From positions 15,842,501-15,906,500 of the forward strand of contig CATNEN010000039.1 of the NCBI GenBank assembly GCA_950097015.1: a stretch of DNA of 64,000 bases, in the 5' to 3' direction. The notes under the pieces are model-generated. The model was not told the DNA's origin. It searched no databases and was given only the letters and a program-made list of their open reading frames with translations. The position numbers and the translations under genes are program-made. Shown here piece by piece: positions 34,450 to 45,651 of the stretch. Source of the DNA: Macrostomum hystrix. Taxonomy: Eukaryota > Platyhelminthes > Macrostomidae. Within the stretch, counting starts at the first letter, position 1; each line of letters opens with the position of its first letter.

Positions 34450-34518
34450 AAATCCGCCCAATTTTTTCCTCCCGTATGTCTCTCATCCCATGAAGTCTTC
34501 ATCGGCCTGGCCTGGCAC
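34450..34518 (+). repeat. Direct repeat upstream of the RGS gene, copy 2
   Basis: Near-identical second copy (AATCCGCCCAATTTTTTCC, then the GTATGTCTCTCATCCC region). It lies about 60 bp before a CA microsatellite (34573-34593) and about 300 bp before the first donor of the RGS gene. Confidence 0.7.
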
Positions 34519-34519
34519 T

Positions 34520-34831
34520 CGCGCTGCTGCTATCTCGTTTCGATTCCCACCTGCTAAGCGGCCCTTGACCGCACGCACACACACACACACACTTACACTC
34601 AGCAATCTGCTCTGCCACATCCTGCTCCGCGCCCGTGTCAGCCTCGTGCGCTCCATGCGCGTCATCGCGTTTCCTAGGCAACTAATCTTTAAGCAGTGGC
34701 CTATCTCCGCCATTTCTATCTCCGAGTCTTTCCCTGCCTTCTCTCCCTCTCTCTCTCCCTCTCTCTCTAGTTTCGAGCGAGGCGAGGGTTGGGCAAACAG
34801 ATTGAGGATTTGAGAGAGCGCACGCAGCCAG
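34520..34831 (+). other. Probable 5' noncoding exon and promoter region of the RGS gene
   Basis: GC-rich region with (CA)n at 34573-34593 and CTCTCTCCC runs at 34741-34768. It ends at a strong donor (GCCAG then GTAAGG, exon end 34831). The next acceptor on the plus strand is CAGTCAGTCAG at about 35074, 27 nt before the RGS ATG. A noncoding first exon is therefore likely; its start is not visible. Confidence 0.5.
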
Positions 34832-35101
34832 GTAAGGAAACGAGGATGAGGAGGTTGAAAATGAAGGAAGAGAGGCGGGGCGGACATTGCGGACGGATTT
34901 TAGGGGACCGCGAGTTTTTAGGAGCAGCAGATTAAAGGGAGGCATGCAGCCGACCAAGGTAAAAAGCAGCGAAAATTCAAGATTAGGGATAAGAACAAGG
35001 GATTGAAGCACGACAATTTGAAGGTACAAAAGCAGACAAGCTGCTCCTTGCAATCAAATCCCCCAGTCAGTCAGGTCTGCTCTGCCCCTTCCAAATTGCG
35101 G

Positions 35102-37493
35102 ATGGCAGATCAGGTCGGTTCTCAAAGCAATGAGGCAGACAGCGAGAATCAGCTGAGCTCAGCGAATCCCTACAGAAACTTGTCCGTTGTCAGGCGCATC
35201 GAGCGGCTCGTTGAAGCCATGCAACATCCGGACACCGGCGTCACATTCAAGGCTCAGAAGGCCTTCCTGTCGACGGTGCCAGCGGCAGTCAGCGGCAGCG
35301 ATCTAGTCGCCTGGGTTCGCAACCGTCTGGCCGCTGTTGGCGAGAGCCACCAGGAAGCCGCCCATATCGCCAGCCTGCTGTGTGTGTACGGCTACATCTA
35401 CCCGCTGGCCGAAGGACACTCGCTGCTAGTGAAGGACGAATCGACCAGTTTGTACCGGTTTCAGGCGCCCTACTTCTGGCTGTCCGTGTCCGGCCGCCCG
35501 GACAATGTCGATTACGCAATTTATCTCACCAAGCGAATGATTCGCAGTAAACAGAAGAGCGGCTTCGAGGAGTACGAGAAGGCTGCGCTGGCGAGGCTGC
35601 AGAAGCTGCTGGCCGACCGATGGCAGTTCATCGCCCTGCAGGCCGAGGAGGAGCTGAAGCTGGCCAGGGAGAGAAAGAAGAATGACCGGATGGTCCTGGA
35701 CATGCAGGTGGGGACTGCGACATTGGCGATGAGATACATCAGACTGGATATAGCCCTTCGAGATGAGACGGATAAGAAACTGGAGATGAGATTCATAATA
35801 ATATATATGAGATACGAGATTAAAGATGCAAGTAAATGTATTCCAAATCAGATGGATGACATGGAAGATGAGGTTTATGAGATCGTAGATGAGGTTTATG
35901 AAATTAGAGGCCTGAGAAGGTCAAGCTTTGAGATGGATCAAAACACCATCCTTGAATCCTTCGCAGGAGCGAGCGTACTGGCGCGTTCATCGCCCACCGC
36001 CCGGCCACATGAACCCCGTTGATCATCCGCTGCAGCGGCATTTCAACGACGGCCAAATGCAGCGTCGAATGGCTCGCGGCCGCGAGCAACAGCAGCAGCA
36101 GCACGATAGGCACATGCTCCTGCGCCTCGAGAAGCAGCGGCTGCAGCTGGAGGCGTCGCTGCAGAGCTCCGTGGCTCAGTCGGGTAACGCGGCAAACAAT
36201 GCCTCGGTGTCTGTTCCAAGTGGAGGCGGAGGGCACAAGTCCATGGACAGCATCGTGTCGTCCTACGAGCAGACGAAAGTGTTCGATTGGTTTCTGAGCT
36301 CGCCGGCTTTCGCCGAGGCGGTCCAGGCCACGGCGGCGATTTCTGGAGACGAGCAGGCGACACCGACGACTCAGCCGGGGGTCGGCGTCGCCTCTCCGTG
36401 GCTGCAGGACGACCAGACGGCATTTTTTGCCTGTCAGGGCACCGGCGAGAGCGGCCTGACGCCGAAGCAGGTGAAACTGTGGGGCACCAGTTTCGACTTT
36501 CTGCTGCGCGACCCGGCCGGGCGTGAGTACTTTAGGCACTTCCTGACTCGCGAGTTCAGCTCGGAGAACCTGCGTTTCTGGCTGGCCGTGCAGGACTACA
36601 AATTCGGCCCATCGAGCCAGCTCCATGCCCGCATGGACAGCATCTTCGCCGAGTTCCTGGCCTCGGGCGCTCCCTCCGAGATCAACATCGACTCGAGAAC
36701 GATGTTAGCCACGCAGCGCGGCATGCAGGAGGCCGGCAGGTTCAGTTTTGAAGAGGCCCAGGAGCACATCTATATGCTGATGAAGAAGGACAGCTATCAG
36801 CGCTTCCTGAGGTCCGAGGACTATCGCTGCCTGCTGCAGGCCTCCACTGACAGGCACGGCCAGCAGGTGCCCAAGACCAAGAAGGCGGCGTTCAGCTTCG
36901 TCAAACGACAAGGCGGCGGCAGCGGCGGCGTCGGTTTGAGCAGCAAGAACCGCACGGAGACAATGAGCAGCAATGAGACCAGCAATAGCAATGGCAGCAA
37001 GCCGGCGACGCGCAGTAATCCGGTGGTCATTGTGCAAATGCAGCAGCAGCTCCAAGCCGCAAGACACGGCGGCGGCCCATCAACTTCCTACGGCATGGCC
37101 GGACGAGGCACCATCGACGAAGTGACTCCCTGGGAGTCGGACAATCAAGTGACACCCTGGGAGATGTCGACCGCGGCTCCTTCAATGGCTCCGGTGGAGA
37201 ATCCCGTGGCTCCGTGGGAAACGTCAGCGAGCGCGCCTCCGAAGCCTTCGATTGCTCCGGCGGCTGCGCCGGCCAGAGAGAGATCCACGAGCGTTGTCGC
37301 CGAGAATCCAGTGGCTCCGTGGGAGTCGGAAACGAACAACCCGGAGAATTCCGTGACTCCTTGGGAGGCCAGCCAGCCGGCACAGGCGGAGCAGCAGAGC
37401 GCGGTGACGCCGTGGGAGAACGCCGACAATAACCCGGACAATCTTGTCACGCCGTGGGAGAAACCGCAAAATGAGGTTACTCCATGGGAATAA
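35102..37493 (+). CDS. R7-family regulator of G-protein signalling (RGS6/7/9/11-like)
   Basis: Two coding exons, 35102-35707 and 35967-37493, joined in phase 0 (GTGGGG donor, CTTCGCAG acceptor), encode 710 residues. Domains in order: DEP (about 35-126, ending YRFQAPYFW); a DHEX-like helical region (127-240, with ERAYWRVHRPPPG); a GGL region (about 250-315) split by a Gly/Asn/Ser-rich insert; and an RGS domain (about 375-491, with REFSSENLRFWLAVQDYK and EEAQEHIYMLMKKDSYQRFL). R7 RGS proteins bind G-beta-5 through GGL and accelerate GTP hydrolysis on Gi/o alpha subunits at membranes. The tail is unusual: Q/S/G-rich sequence, then eight copies of V-(T/A)-P-W-E between residues 588 and 710, the last at the very C-terminus. 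The start is the ATG at 35102; the open frame before it begins with TTG and spans an acceptor. Intron 35708-35966 is mostly open, so read-through frames are misleading. Confidence 0.93.
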
Positions 37494-37958
37494 TTGAAAC
37501 AAGGAGTCAAGACAGATTTTTTCATCGGAAAACATATTATTTTTAAGAGGCTGACAAGCGTTGAGTCTGATGGACTTGATGCACGAGTATTTCGAATATC
37601 TCAGATAAGAATCTTAAAGCTGCGTATGCAAATCTGTTAGGCCACACTCACTCTGATTTGCTTATGTTAATATTGTCGCTTAGGTACATAGTACACACCT
37701 TTAGCTTAGACTTATCGGCTTCTACATTTTGTATAGCTAATCTAGCAGTTCTTTTGCGTATTGATTCCTGTGCAGTAAGCAATATTTTTAAACATTCCAC
37801 TCTGCATACATCTCACTAGAGGTCATATTAAAGGAAACGCACCTTCATTCAGATTAGACACGAGCAGATCAACTTTATATCTGAGCACTAAACAGTACTG
37901 AAGTACTTGCGCACTTAAATAATTGAGTAATTGAGAGCATAATTACATTAGTACGTGT
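37494..37958 (+). other. Probable 3' UTR and downstream spacer of the RGS gene
   Basis: AT-rich sequence after the stop. No AATAAA appears close by; the nearest are at 38479-38484 and 38490-38495, beyond the palindromic array. The 3' UTR is therefore either about 1 kb or uses another signal. Confidence 0.4.
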
Positions 37959-37959
37959 G

Positions 37960-38305
37960 TACTTGGGTGCTTGAGTACGTGTACTTTTGTACTTTAGTAC
38001 ACGTACTTTTGTACTTTAGTACACGTACTTTTGTACTTTAGTACACGTACTTTAGTACTTAAGCACGTGTGTACTTGAATACTTAAGTACGTGAGTACGC
38101 GAGCAAGCCAGTATAGGCTTTAGAGTTGTAGTCTTTAAGTACTTAAGTACGTGTGTACTTGAGTACTTAAGTACGTGTGTACTTGAGTACTTAAGTACGT
38201 GTGTACTTGAGTACTTAAGTACGTGTGTACTTGAGTACTTAAGTACGTGAGCACGCGAGCAAGCTAGTATAGGCTTTAGAGCTTTAGTCTTTGAGTACTT
38301 AAGTG
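37960..38305. repeat. Palindromic minisatellite, 24-bp unit
   Basis: Copies of a 24-bp unit with core TACTTGAGTACTTAAGTACG. Each unit contains the perfect 12-bp palindrome GTACTTAAGTAC; flanking units (GTACTTTAGTACACGTAC) are also self-complementary. A 45-bp spacer with GCAAGC.AGTATAGGCTTTAGA recurs at 38099 and 38258. Confidence 0.88.
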
Positions 38306-38984
38306 AGTAACTCCCTGAACAGGTCTGTATGCACAAGCAGCATTGCAAAGGATTTAATTATTTGGTTGAGCGCATATTTTAGCCTAAATTTTAAAGTAAC
38401 TTTTCTTGCTCTTAATGAAAGAAGCAAATCTGTTCAAACACTAGCTGTTGCAAAGGTAAACACGGCGAAACACAGCAAAATAAACCTTGAATAAAGGCTA
38501 GCCTGGTATTATTTTAAAGAAATCTCAACTTGCGCCCTATCCGGCTAAGTTATGACCGTTCCTCAAGTCAGTTTCTATTTTCAGATCTAATGCTCAAATA
38601 CAAATTGTACCTGGTCGATGTTCTAATATACGTTAATTTTTTGAAGCGAGGAATAAGATCAAAGCCTGCTCGGTTGGGATCAGGAACCTTTCTAGAATCC
38701 CGATTTTACAAACTAAGTACACATGGGCAATATTAACGCACTGAGGAACATATTCTAGCGAATAGGAATAACTACCTGAGTTACTGTGCTCAACCTTGTC
38801 TGAGTAGGATGAAAAAAGGTAAGCCAAATATGAGTTATTCAATACTAGCTAAACAGGCACGCCCATAAAATAAGTAGTCTGCTCAACTTGGACTCATATT
38901 ATATCACGTAGGAGTGAGTTTTAGACGTAAGTAGAGGCCCGGTGCTATGGTTGTCAGTCATGAAAAGTACCTCGAGCCACAGTT
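38306..38984. other. Spacer, no gene recognised
   Basis: Contains two AATAAA hexamers (38479, 38490) that may end the RGS transcript. Short frames at 38530-38842 show no domain. Confidence 0.4.
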
Positions 38985-38987
38985 AAC

Positions 38988-39160
38988 ACTAGAAAGATAG
39001 ATGGAGGGATATTTTAAATGCCCGCATTTTTTTTCTACATCTCCTAAAATAGTTAGCCAATCGCCATGAAAATCCTGGTCGCCTGAACAACATTTTCCTC
39101 TCTCTCAGATAAAACAATTTCCAGAATCACAGCACTTTCACAAATATTCACAAATATTCA
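38988..39160. mobile_element. Truncated TIR element (MITE) at the left edge of the 20-bp array
   Basis: CACTAGAAAGATAG, then TTTTAAATGCCCGCATTTT, AGCCAATCGCCATGAAAA and TTCCAGAATCACA match the left half of the element at 54758 in order. The right half and right TIR are missing; the 20-bp array begins instead. Confidence 0.6.
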
Positions 39161-39169
39161 CTAATATTT

Positions 39170-42100
39170 ACATAACTCACAAAGCGAGGGGATAATTCAC
39201 AAAGCGAGGGGATAATTCACAAAGCGAGGGGATAATTCACAAAGCGAGGGGATAATTCACAAAGCGAGGAGATAATTCACAAAGCGAGGGGATAATTCAC
39301 AAAGCGAGGGGATAATTCACAAAGCGAGGGGATAATTCACAAAGCGAGGGGATAATTCAAAAAGCGAGGGGATAATTCACAAGGCGAGGGGATAATTCAC
39401 AAAGCGAGGGGATAATTCACAAATCGAGGGAATAATTCACAAAGCAAGGGATAATTCACAAAGCGAGGGGATAATTCACAAAGCGAGGGATAATTCACAA
39501 AGCGAGGGGATAATTCACAGAGCGAGGGGATAATTCACAAAGCGAGGGGATAATTCACAAAGCAAGGGGATAATTCACAAAGCGAGGGGATAATTCACAA
39601 AGCGAGGGGATAATTCACAAAGCGAGGGGATAATTCACAAAGCGAGGGGATAATTCACAAAGCGAGGGGATAATTCACAAAGCGAGGGGATAATTCACAA
39701 AGCGAGGGGATAATTCACAAAGCGAGGGAATAATTCACAAAGCAAGGGGATAATTCACAAAGCGAGGGATAATTCACAAAGCGAGGGGATAATTCACAGA
39801 GCGAGGGGATAATTCACAAAGCGAGGGAATAATTCACAAAGCGAGGGAATAATTCACAAAGCGAGGAGATAATTCACAAAGCGAGGGGATAATTCACAGA
39901 GCGAGGGGATAATTCACAAAGCGAGGGAGTAATTCACAAAGCAAGGGGATAATTCACAAAGCGAGGGGATAATTCACAAAGCGAGGGAATAATTCACAAA
40001 GCGAGGAGATAATTCACAAAGCGAGGGGATAATTCACAAAGCAAGGGGATAATTCACAAAGCGAGGAGATAATTCACAAAGCGAGGGGATAATTCACAAA
40101 GCGATGGGATAATTCACAAAGCGAGGGAATAATTCACAAAGCGAGGAGATAATTCACAAAGCGAGGGGATAATTCACAAAGCAAGGGGATAATTCACAAA
40201 GCGAGGGGATAATTCACAGAGCGAGGGGATAATTCACAAAGCGAGGGGATAATTCACAAAGCGAGGGGATAATTCACAAAGCGAGGGGATAATTCACAAA
40301 GCGAGGGGATAATTCACAAAGCGAGGGGATAATTCACAAAGCGAGGGGATAATTCACAGAGCGAGGGGATAATTCACAAAGCGAGGGGATAATTCACAAA
40401 GCGAGGGGATAATTCACAAAGCGAGGGGATAATTCACAAAGCGAGGAGATAATTCACAAAGCGAGGGAATAATTCACAAAGCAAGGGATAATTCACAAAG
40501 CGAGGGGATAATTCACAAAGCGAGGGATAATTCACAAAGCGAGGGGATAATTCACAGAGCGAGGGATAATTCACAAAGCGAGGGGATAATTCACAAAGCA
40601 AGGGGATAATTCACAAAGCGAGGGGATAATTCACAAAGCGAGGGGATAATTCACAAAGCGAGGGGATAATTCACAAAGCGAGGGGATAATTCACAGAGCG
40701 AGGGATAATTCACAAAGCGAGGGGATAATTCACAAAGCAAGGGGATAATTCACAAAGCGAGGGGATAATTCACAAAGCGAGGGGATAATTCACAAAGCGA
40801 GGGGATAATTCACAAAGCGAGGGGATAATTCACAAAGCGAGGGGATAATTCACAAAGCGAGGGGATAATTCACAAAGCGAGGGGATAATTCACAAAGCGA
40901 GGGGATAATTCACAAAGCGAGGGATAATTCACAAAGCGAGGGGATAATTCACAAAGCAAGGGGATAATTCACAAAGCGAGGAGATAATTCACAAAGCGAG
41001 GGGATAATTCACAAAGCGAGGGGATAATTCACAAAGCGAGGGGATAATTCACAAAGCGAGGGGATAATTCACAAAGCGAGGGGATAATTCACAAAGCGAG
41101 GGGATAATTCACAAAGCGAGGGGATAATTCACAAAGCGAGGGGATAATTCACAAAGCGAGGGGATAATTCACAAAGCGAGGGGATAATTCACAAAGCGAG
41201 GGGATAATTCACAAAGCGAGGAGATAATTCACAAAGCGAGGGGATAATTCACAAAGCGAGGGGATAATTCACAAAGCGAGGGGATAATTCACAAAGCGAG
41301 GGGATAATTCAAAAAGCGAGGGGATAATTCACAAGGCGAGGGGATAATTCACAAAGCGAGGGGATAATTCACAAATCGAGGGAATAATTCACAAAGCAAG
41401 GGATAATTCACAAAGCGAGGGGATAATTCACAAAGCGAGGGATAATTCACAAAGCGAGGGATAATTCACAAAGCGAGGGGATAATTCACAAAGCGAGGGA
41501 TAATTCACAAAGCGAGGGGATAATTCACAAAGCGAGGGGATAATTCACAAAGCGAGGGGATAATTCACAAAGCGAGGGGATAATTCACAAAGCGAGGGAA
41601 TAATTCACAAAGCGAGGGGATAATTCACAAAGCGAGGGGATAATTCACAAAGCGAGGGGATAATTCACAAAGCGAGGGATAATTCACAAAGCGAGGGGAT
41701 AATTCACAAAGCGATGGGATAATTCACAAAGCGAGTGAATAATTCACAAAGCGAGGGGATAATTCACAAAGCGAGGGGAAAAATTACAAAGCGAGGGGAT
41801 AATTCACAAAGCGAGGGGATAATTCTCAATGCGAGGGGATAATTCACAAAGCGAGGGGATAATTCACAAAGCGAGGGATAATTCACAAAGCGAGGGGATA
41901 ATTCACAAAGCGAGGGGATAATTCACAAAGCGAGGGGATAATTCACAAAGCGAGGAGATAATTCACAAAGCGAGGGGATAATTCACAAAGCGAGGGGATA
42001 ATTCACAAAGCGAGGGGATAATTCACAAAGCAAGGGGATAATTCACAAAGCGAGGGGATAATTCACAAAGCGAGGGGATAATTCACAAATCGAGGGAATA

Positions 42101-43142
42101 ATTCACAAAGCAAGGGATAATTCACAAAGCGAGGGGATAATTCACAAAGCGAGGGATAATTCACAAAGCGAGGGGATAATTCACAAAGCGAGGGGATAAT
42201 TCACAAAGCGAGGGGATAATTCACAAAGCGAGGGGATAATTCACAAAGCAAGGGGATAATTCACAAAGCGAGGGGATAATTCACAAAGCGAGGGGATAAT
42301 TCACAAAGCGAGGAGATAATTCACAAAGCGAGGGGATAATTCACAAAGCGAGGGGATAATTCACAAAGCGAGGGGATAATTCACAAAGCGAGGGGATAAT
42401 TCACAAAGCGAGGGGATAATTCACAAAGCGAGGGGATAATTCACAAAGCGAGGGGATAATTCACAAATCGAGGGAATAATTCACAAAGCAAGGGATAATT
42501 CACAAAGCGAGGGGATAATTCACAAAGCGAGGGATAATTCACAAAGCGAGGGGATAATTCACAAAGCAAGGGGATAATTCACAAAGCGAGGGGATAATTC
42601 ACAAAGCGAGGGGATAATTCACAAAGCGAGGGGATAATTCACAAAGCGAGGAGATAATTCACAAAGCGAGGGGATAACTCACAAAGCGAGGGGATAATTC
42701 ACAAAGCGAGGGGATAATTCACAAAGCGAGGGATAATTCACAAAGCGAGGGGATAATCACAGAGTGAGGGGATAATTCACAAAGCGAGGGGATAATTCAC
42801 AAAGCGAGGAGATAATTCACAAAGCGAGGGGATAACTCACAAAGCGAGGGGATAATTCACAAAGCGAGGGGATAACTCACAAAGCGAGGGATAATTCACA
42901 AAGCGAGGGGATAATCACAGAGTGAGGGGATAATTCACAAAGCGATGGGATAATTCACAAAGCGAGGAGATAATTCACAAAGCGAGGAGATAATTCACAA
43001 AGCGAGGGGATAACTCACAAAGCGAGGGGATAATTCACAAAGCGAGGGGATAATTCACAAAGCGAGGAGATAATTCACAAAGCGAGGGGATAACTCACAA
43101 AGCGAGGGGATAATTCACAAAGCGAGGGGATAATTCACAAAC
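39170..43142. repeat. Large minisatellite, 20-bp unit, about 198 copies
   Basis: Units of CACAAAGCGAGGGGATAATT, with 19-bp (GAGGGATAATT), CAAGGGG, GAGGAG, CAGAGCG and AATCGAGGG variants. The block AAAAAGCG..ACAAGGCG..AAATCGAGGGAAT..GCAAGGGAT occurs at 39359 and again at 41311. That is a 1,952-bp spacing and implies large-scale internal duplication. Each unit contains TAA, so no frame is open. Confidence 0.95.
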
Positions 43143-43179
43143 CAAGAATATAATAATATTAATAATTAATAATAATTGA

Positions 43180-43400
43180 TTACACCTGCCCCAATTGGGT
43201 CAGATGTGCAGCCGACAGCACAGCCGCAGCTATTGCGCGTCGCATCTGAAGGCTGCGTACAGCTGTTCAGTCCATGGACTGGGGGGACGCCACACCCACC
43301 TTCAATTATCCCAGCTGATGCTGGTACCCATTTATCAGCTGGGTGAACTGAAGCAATGCAGAGTTAAGTGTCTTGCTAAAGGACACAAACCAAGAGGATG
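43180..43400 (-). mobile_element. SINE-like element, copy 1
   Basis: Read on the plus strand: TACACCTGCCCCA, GGTCAGATGTGCAGCCGACA, GCACAGCCGCAGCTATTGCG, TTCAGTCCATGGACTGGGGG, GCAATGCAGAGTTAAGTG. All occur in the same order in the inverted copy at 54345-54595. Judged by that copy's tRNA-like head, the element here is oriented on the minus strand. No coding capacity. Confidence 0.7.
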
Positions 43401-43884
43401 ATGTTACGATCGAATCTAATAATTCGAAATCTAGAGATATATTTCTCGATCGAATGGGATAAGTTCTTGAATCAATGTATGGGATATCTAGCAACGTAAC
43501 GCGAAAAAGTACTAATTGAAAAAGGATAATGCACGTTTGTTTGTCATCTAGGAGAAGACTGTGTAGTGTTTCTAATTAATTACAAAGTCTCGTCGACAAA
43601 GCGAAAAATCACTGCTACCCTTGGCATTGGATGGGGTAGCATTTGTTTAAATGAGAATGCCGAGAGTTACTCTTGAATGTACTTGTAATTTCTTAGTTAT
43701 ATAATTTTTAGTTATAGTCAGGTAGGCACAATCGTTATAAGTGCCCGCATTTCTCTTTCACTCGCAGGATGTGTCTCACAGAAGGCTTTTAATTATTTCT
43801 GACACAATGTCACTGTTTTCCATTACTTTACAAATATTGAATCGAAAACGATTTCATCACAAGGAACGATGGCAACTTAGCTAG
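43401..43884. other. Spacer, no gene recognised
   Basis: AT-rich sequence without supported features. Confidence 0.5.
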
Positions 43885-44415
43885 TAGATAGCCAGTAAAC
43901 CATAGACAATGGACCAGTAAACCATAGACAATAAACCAGTAAACCATGTAGACAATAAACCAGTACACCATAGACAATGGGTCAGTAAACCATAGACAAT
44001 GGACCAGTAAACCATAGACAATAAACCAGTAAACCATAGACAATAAACCAGTAAACCATAGACAATGGACCAGTAAACCATAGACAATAAACCAGTACAC
44101 CATGACAATGGACCAGTAAACCATAGACAATGGACCAGTAAACCATAGACAATAAACCAGTACACCATAGACAATGGACCAGTAAACCATGGACAATGGA
44201 CCAGTAAACCATAGACAATGGACCAGTAAACCATAGACAATAAACCAGTGAACCATAGACAATGGACCAGTAAACCATAGACAATGGACCAGTAAACCAT
44301 AGACAATAAACCAGTGAACCATAGACAATGGACCAGTAAACCATAGACAATGGACCAGTAAACCAAGGACAATAAACCAGTGAACCATAGACAATGGACC
44401 AGTAAACCAAAAACA
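43885..44415. repeat. Minisatellite, 22-bp unit
   Basis: About 24 copies of a 22-bp unit with core ACCATAGACAATGGACCAGT; AATAAACC and AATGGACC versions alternate. Minus-strand frames cycle through a 22-residue hydrophobic peptide (VYWSIVYGLLVHCLWFTG), again an effect of the repeat period. Confidence 0.92.
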
Positions 44416-45650
44416 ATTGACAATTGGGATGATATCAAGGTTACTGAGGACCCATGTACCTATCATCGCAAGTAATTTAGTAAAAACAGCTTTCAAACAT
44501 TTGTCGTCAAGCAACAGTGATTCTAACGCTATAGGTCCTTTTTTCAGGATAAAGGGGGAAGGATGACACAGTTTTGTCACGCCATGGGAGAGTAAATAGC
44601 CTGTTGATTGACTATGCTTAGTAAACGCTTTTTGTCTAAGAAATAATCGATGATAGAAGGATGCATAGCGTTGATGAGACAGCAATTAAGAGCACTTTAA
44701 TAGGTGACTAAAATTGAGTAGCTGAGTGGCATGGTACGAAATGTTTGCCAATGCAGATCTCGCTAATAACAGAAGGTTTGAAACATGTTCCGGATGGGAA
44801 CAGTAATAGTACTAATAATATACTAATAATAGTACTTTCACTATTGGAGAATTGATAATGCTATTCTGACTAATTCACATTTTAATAAGAAAGAACTAAT
44901 ACGAGCTACCATATTGATTATAATGTTTTACTGAGTAGTTCGCTCGCAAAGTGAAGACATTTATTTTGTGGCTCCAAATATTATGGACAAGATTCAATCG
45001 AATCTCACCTGGTCATTTGTTGCAAACGTTTCGCTGTCGACCCAGCCGACAAATCATTGCATCTAGACATTTGATGCGAGGTGAGCTTGAGTTTACTTCT
45101 ATCTCAGAAAAATCAATCGATTGATCATTAACTGCTAGAGCTAGTTCCTATATCGCCATACGCACGCATATGAACAGAATGACGTTTTTAAATGTAAACT
45201 GCGTTTAAGAAGCCATTTACCAATTGGACCAGGTGGAGCAGAAATAGGTGGAAATTTAGGCACAGCCAATCAGACACCAAACAATGCCAAGGGTTAGCAT
45301 TGGGATATCAAAAGCTGCATCCTTCTGTTCTCATGGTCCGCCCAGCACACCCAATTATTCTGTCTGTGAAATATCATAGTTTGAGTTTTCGCCGGACTCA
45401 GATAGCTAAAGTCCCATGCATAATGCAGGACCTTCACACGAATGACTGCCTGCCATATTAGTGCAATGAGAAGTAACTCTATTGTTCTGCATATTCTCTT
45501 TGCAGCAATTCTTCAGTTGCGTGTTTGAACTAATAATGTCTAAAAATGTAGCCATATCCGAATTGAGCAGAATCAATAGATGGGCTAAGAATTGAGTTTT
45601 AGATGCAGGTAGAAGCTTGTGTTGTTACAAAGAATATTGTAACTCGAGTC
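44416..45650. other. Intergenic spacer
   Basis: No gene recognised. At 44574-44591 an 18-nt stretch (TTGTCACGCCATGGGAGA) repeats the coding sequence of one VTPWE motif of the RGS gene with one mismatch, but a stop lies four codons upstream in that frame. Confidence 0.4.
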
Positions 45651-45651
45651 A

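Noticed and set aside
35708-36022. Read-through of the RGS intron in frame
   Set aside because: The intron is open by chance (GAGAT-type repeats), but reading through loses the frame of exon 2; the spliced product matches R7 RGS proteins exactly at the junction.
39170-43142. Possible CRISPR array
   Set aside because: Units are directly contiguous with no unique spacers, and the context is eukaryotic.
43828-44685. Hydrophobic minus-strand frames resembling a multi-pass membrane protein
   Set aside because: 22-bp repeat artefact with three parallel frames encoding the same cycle.
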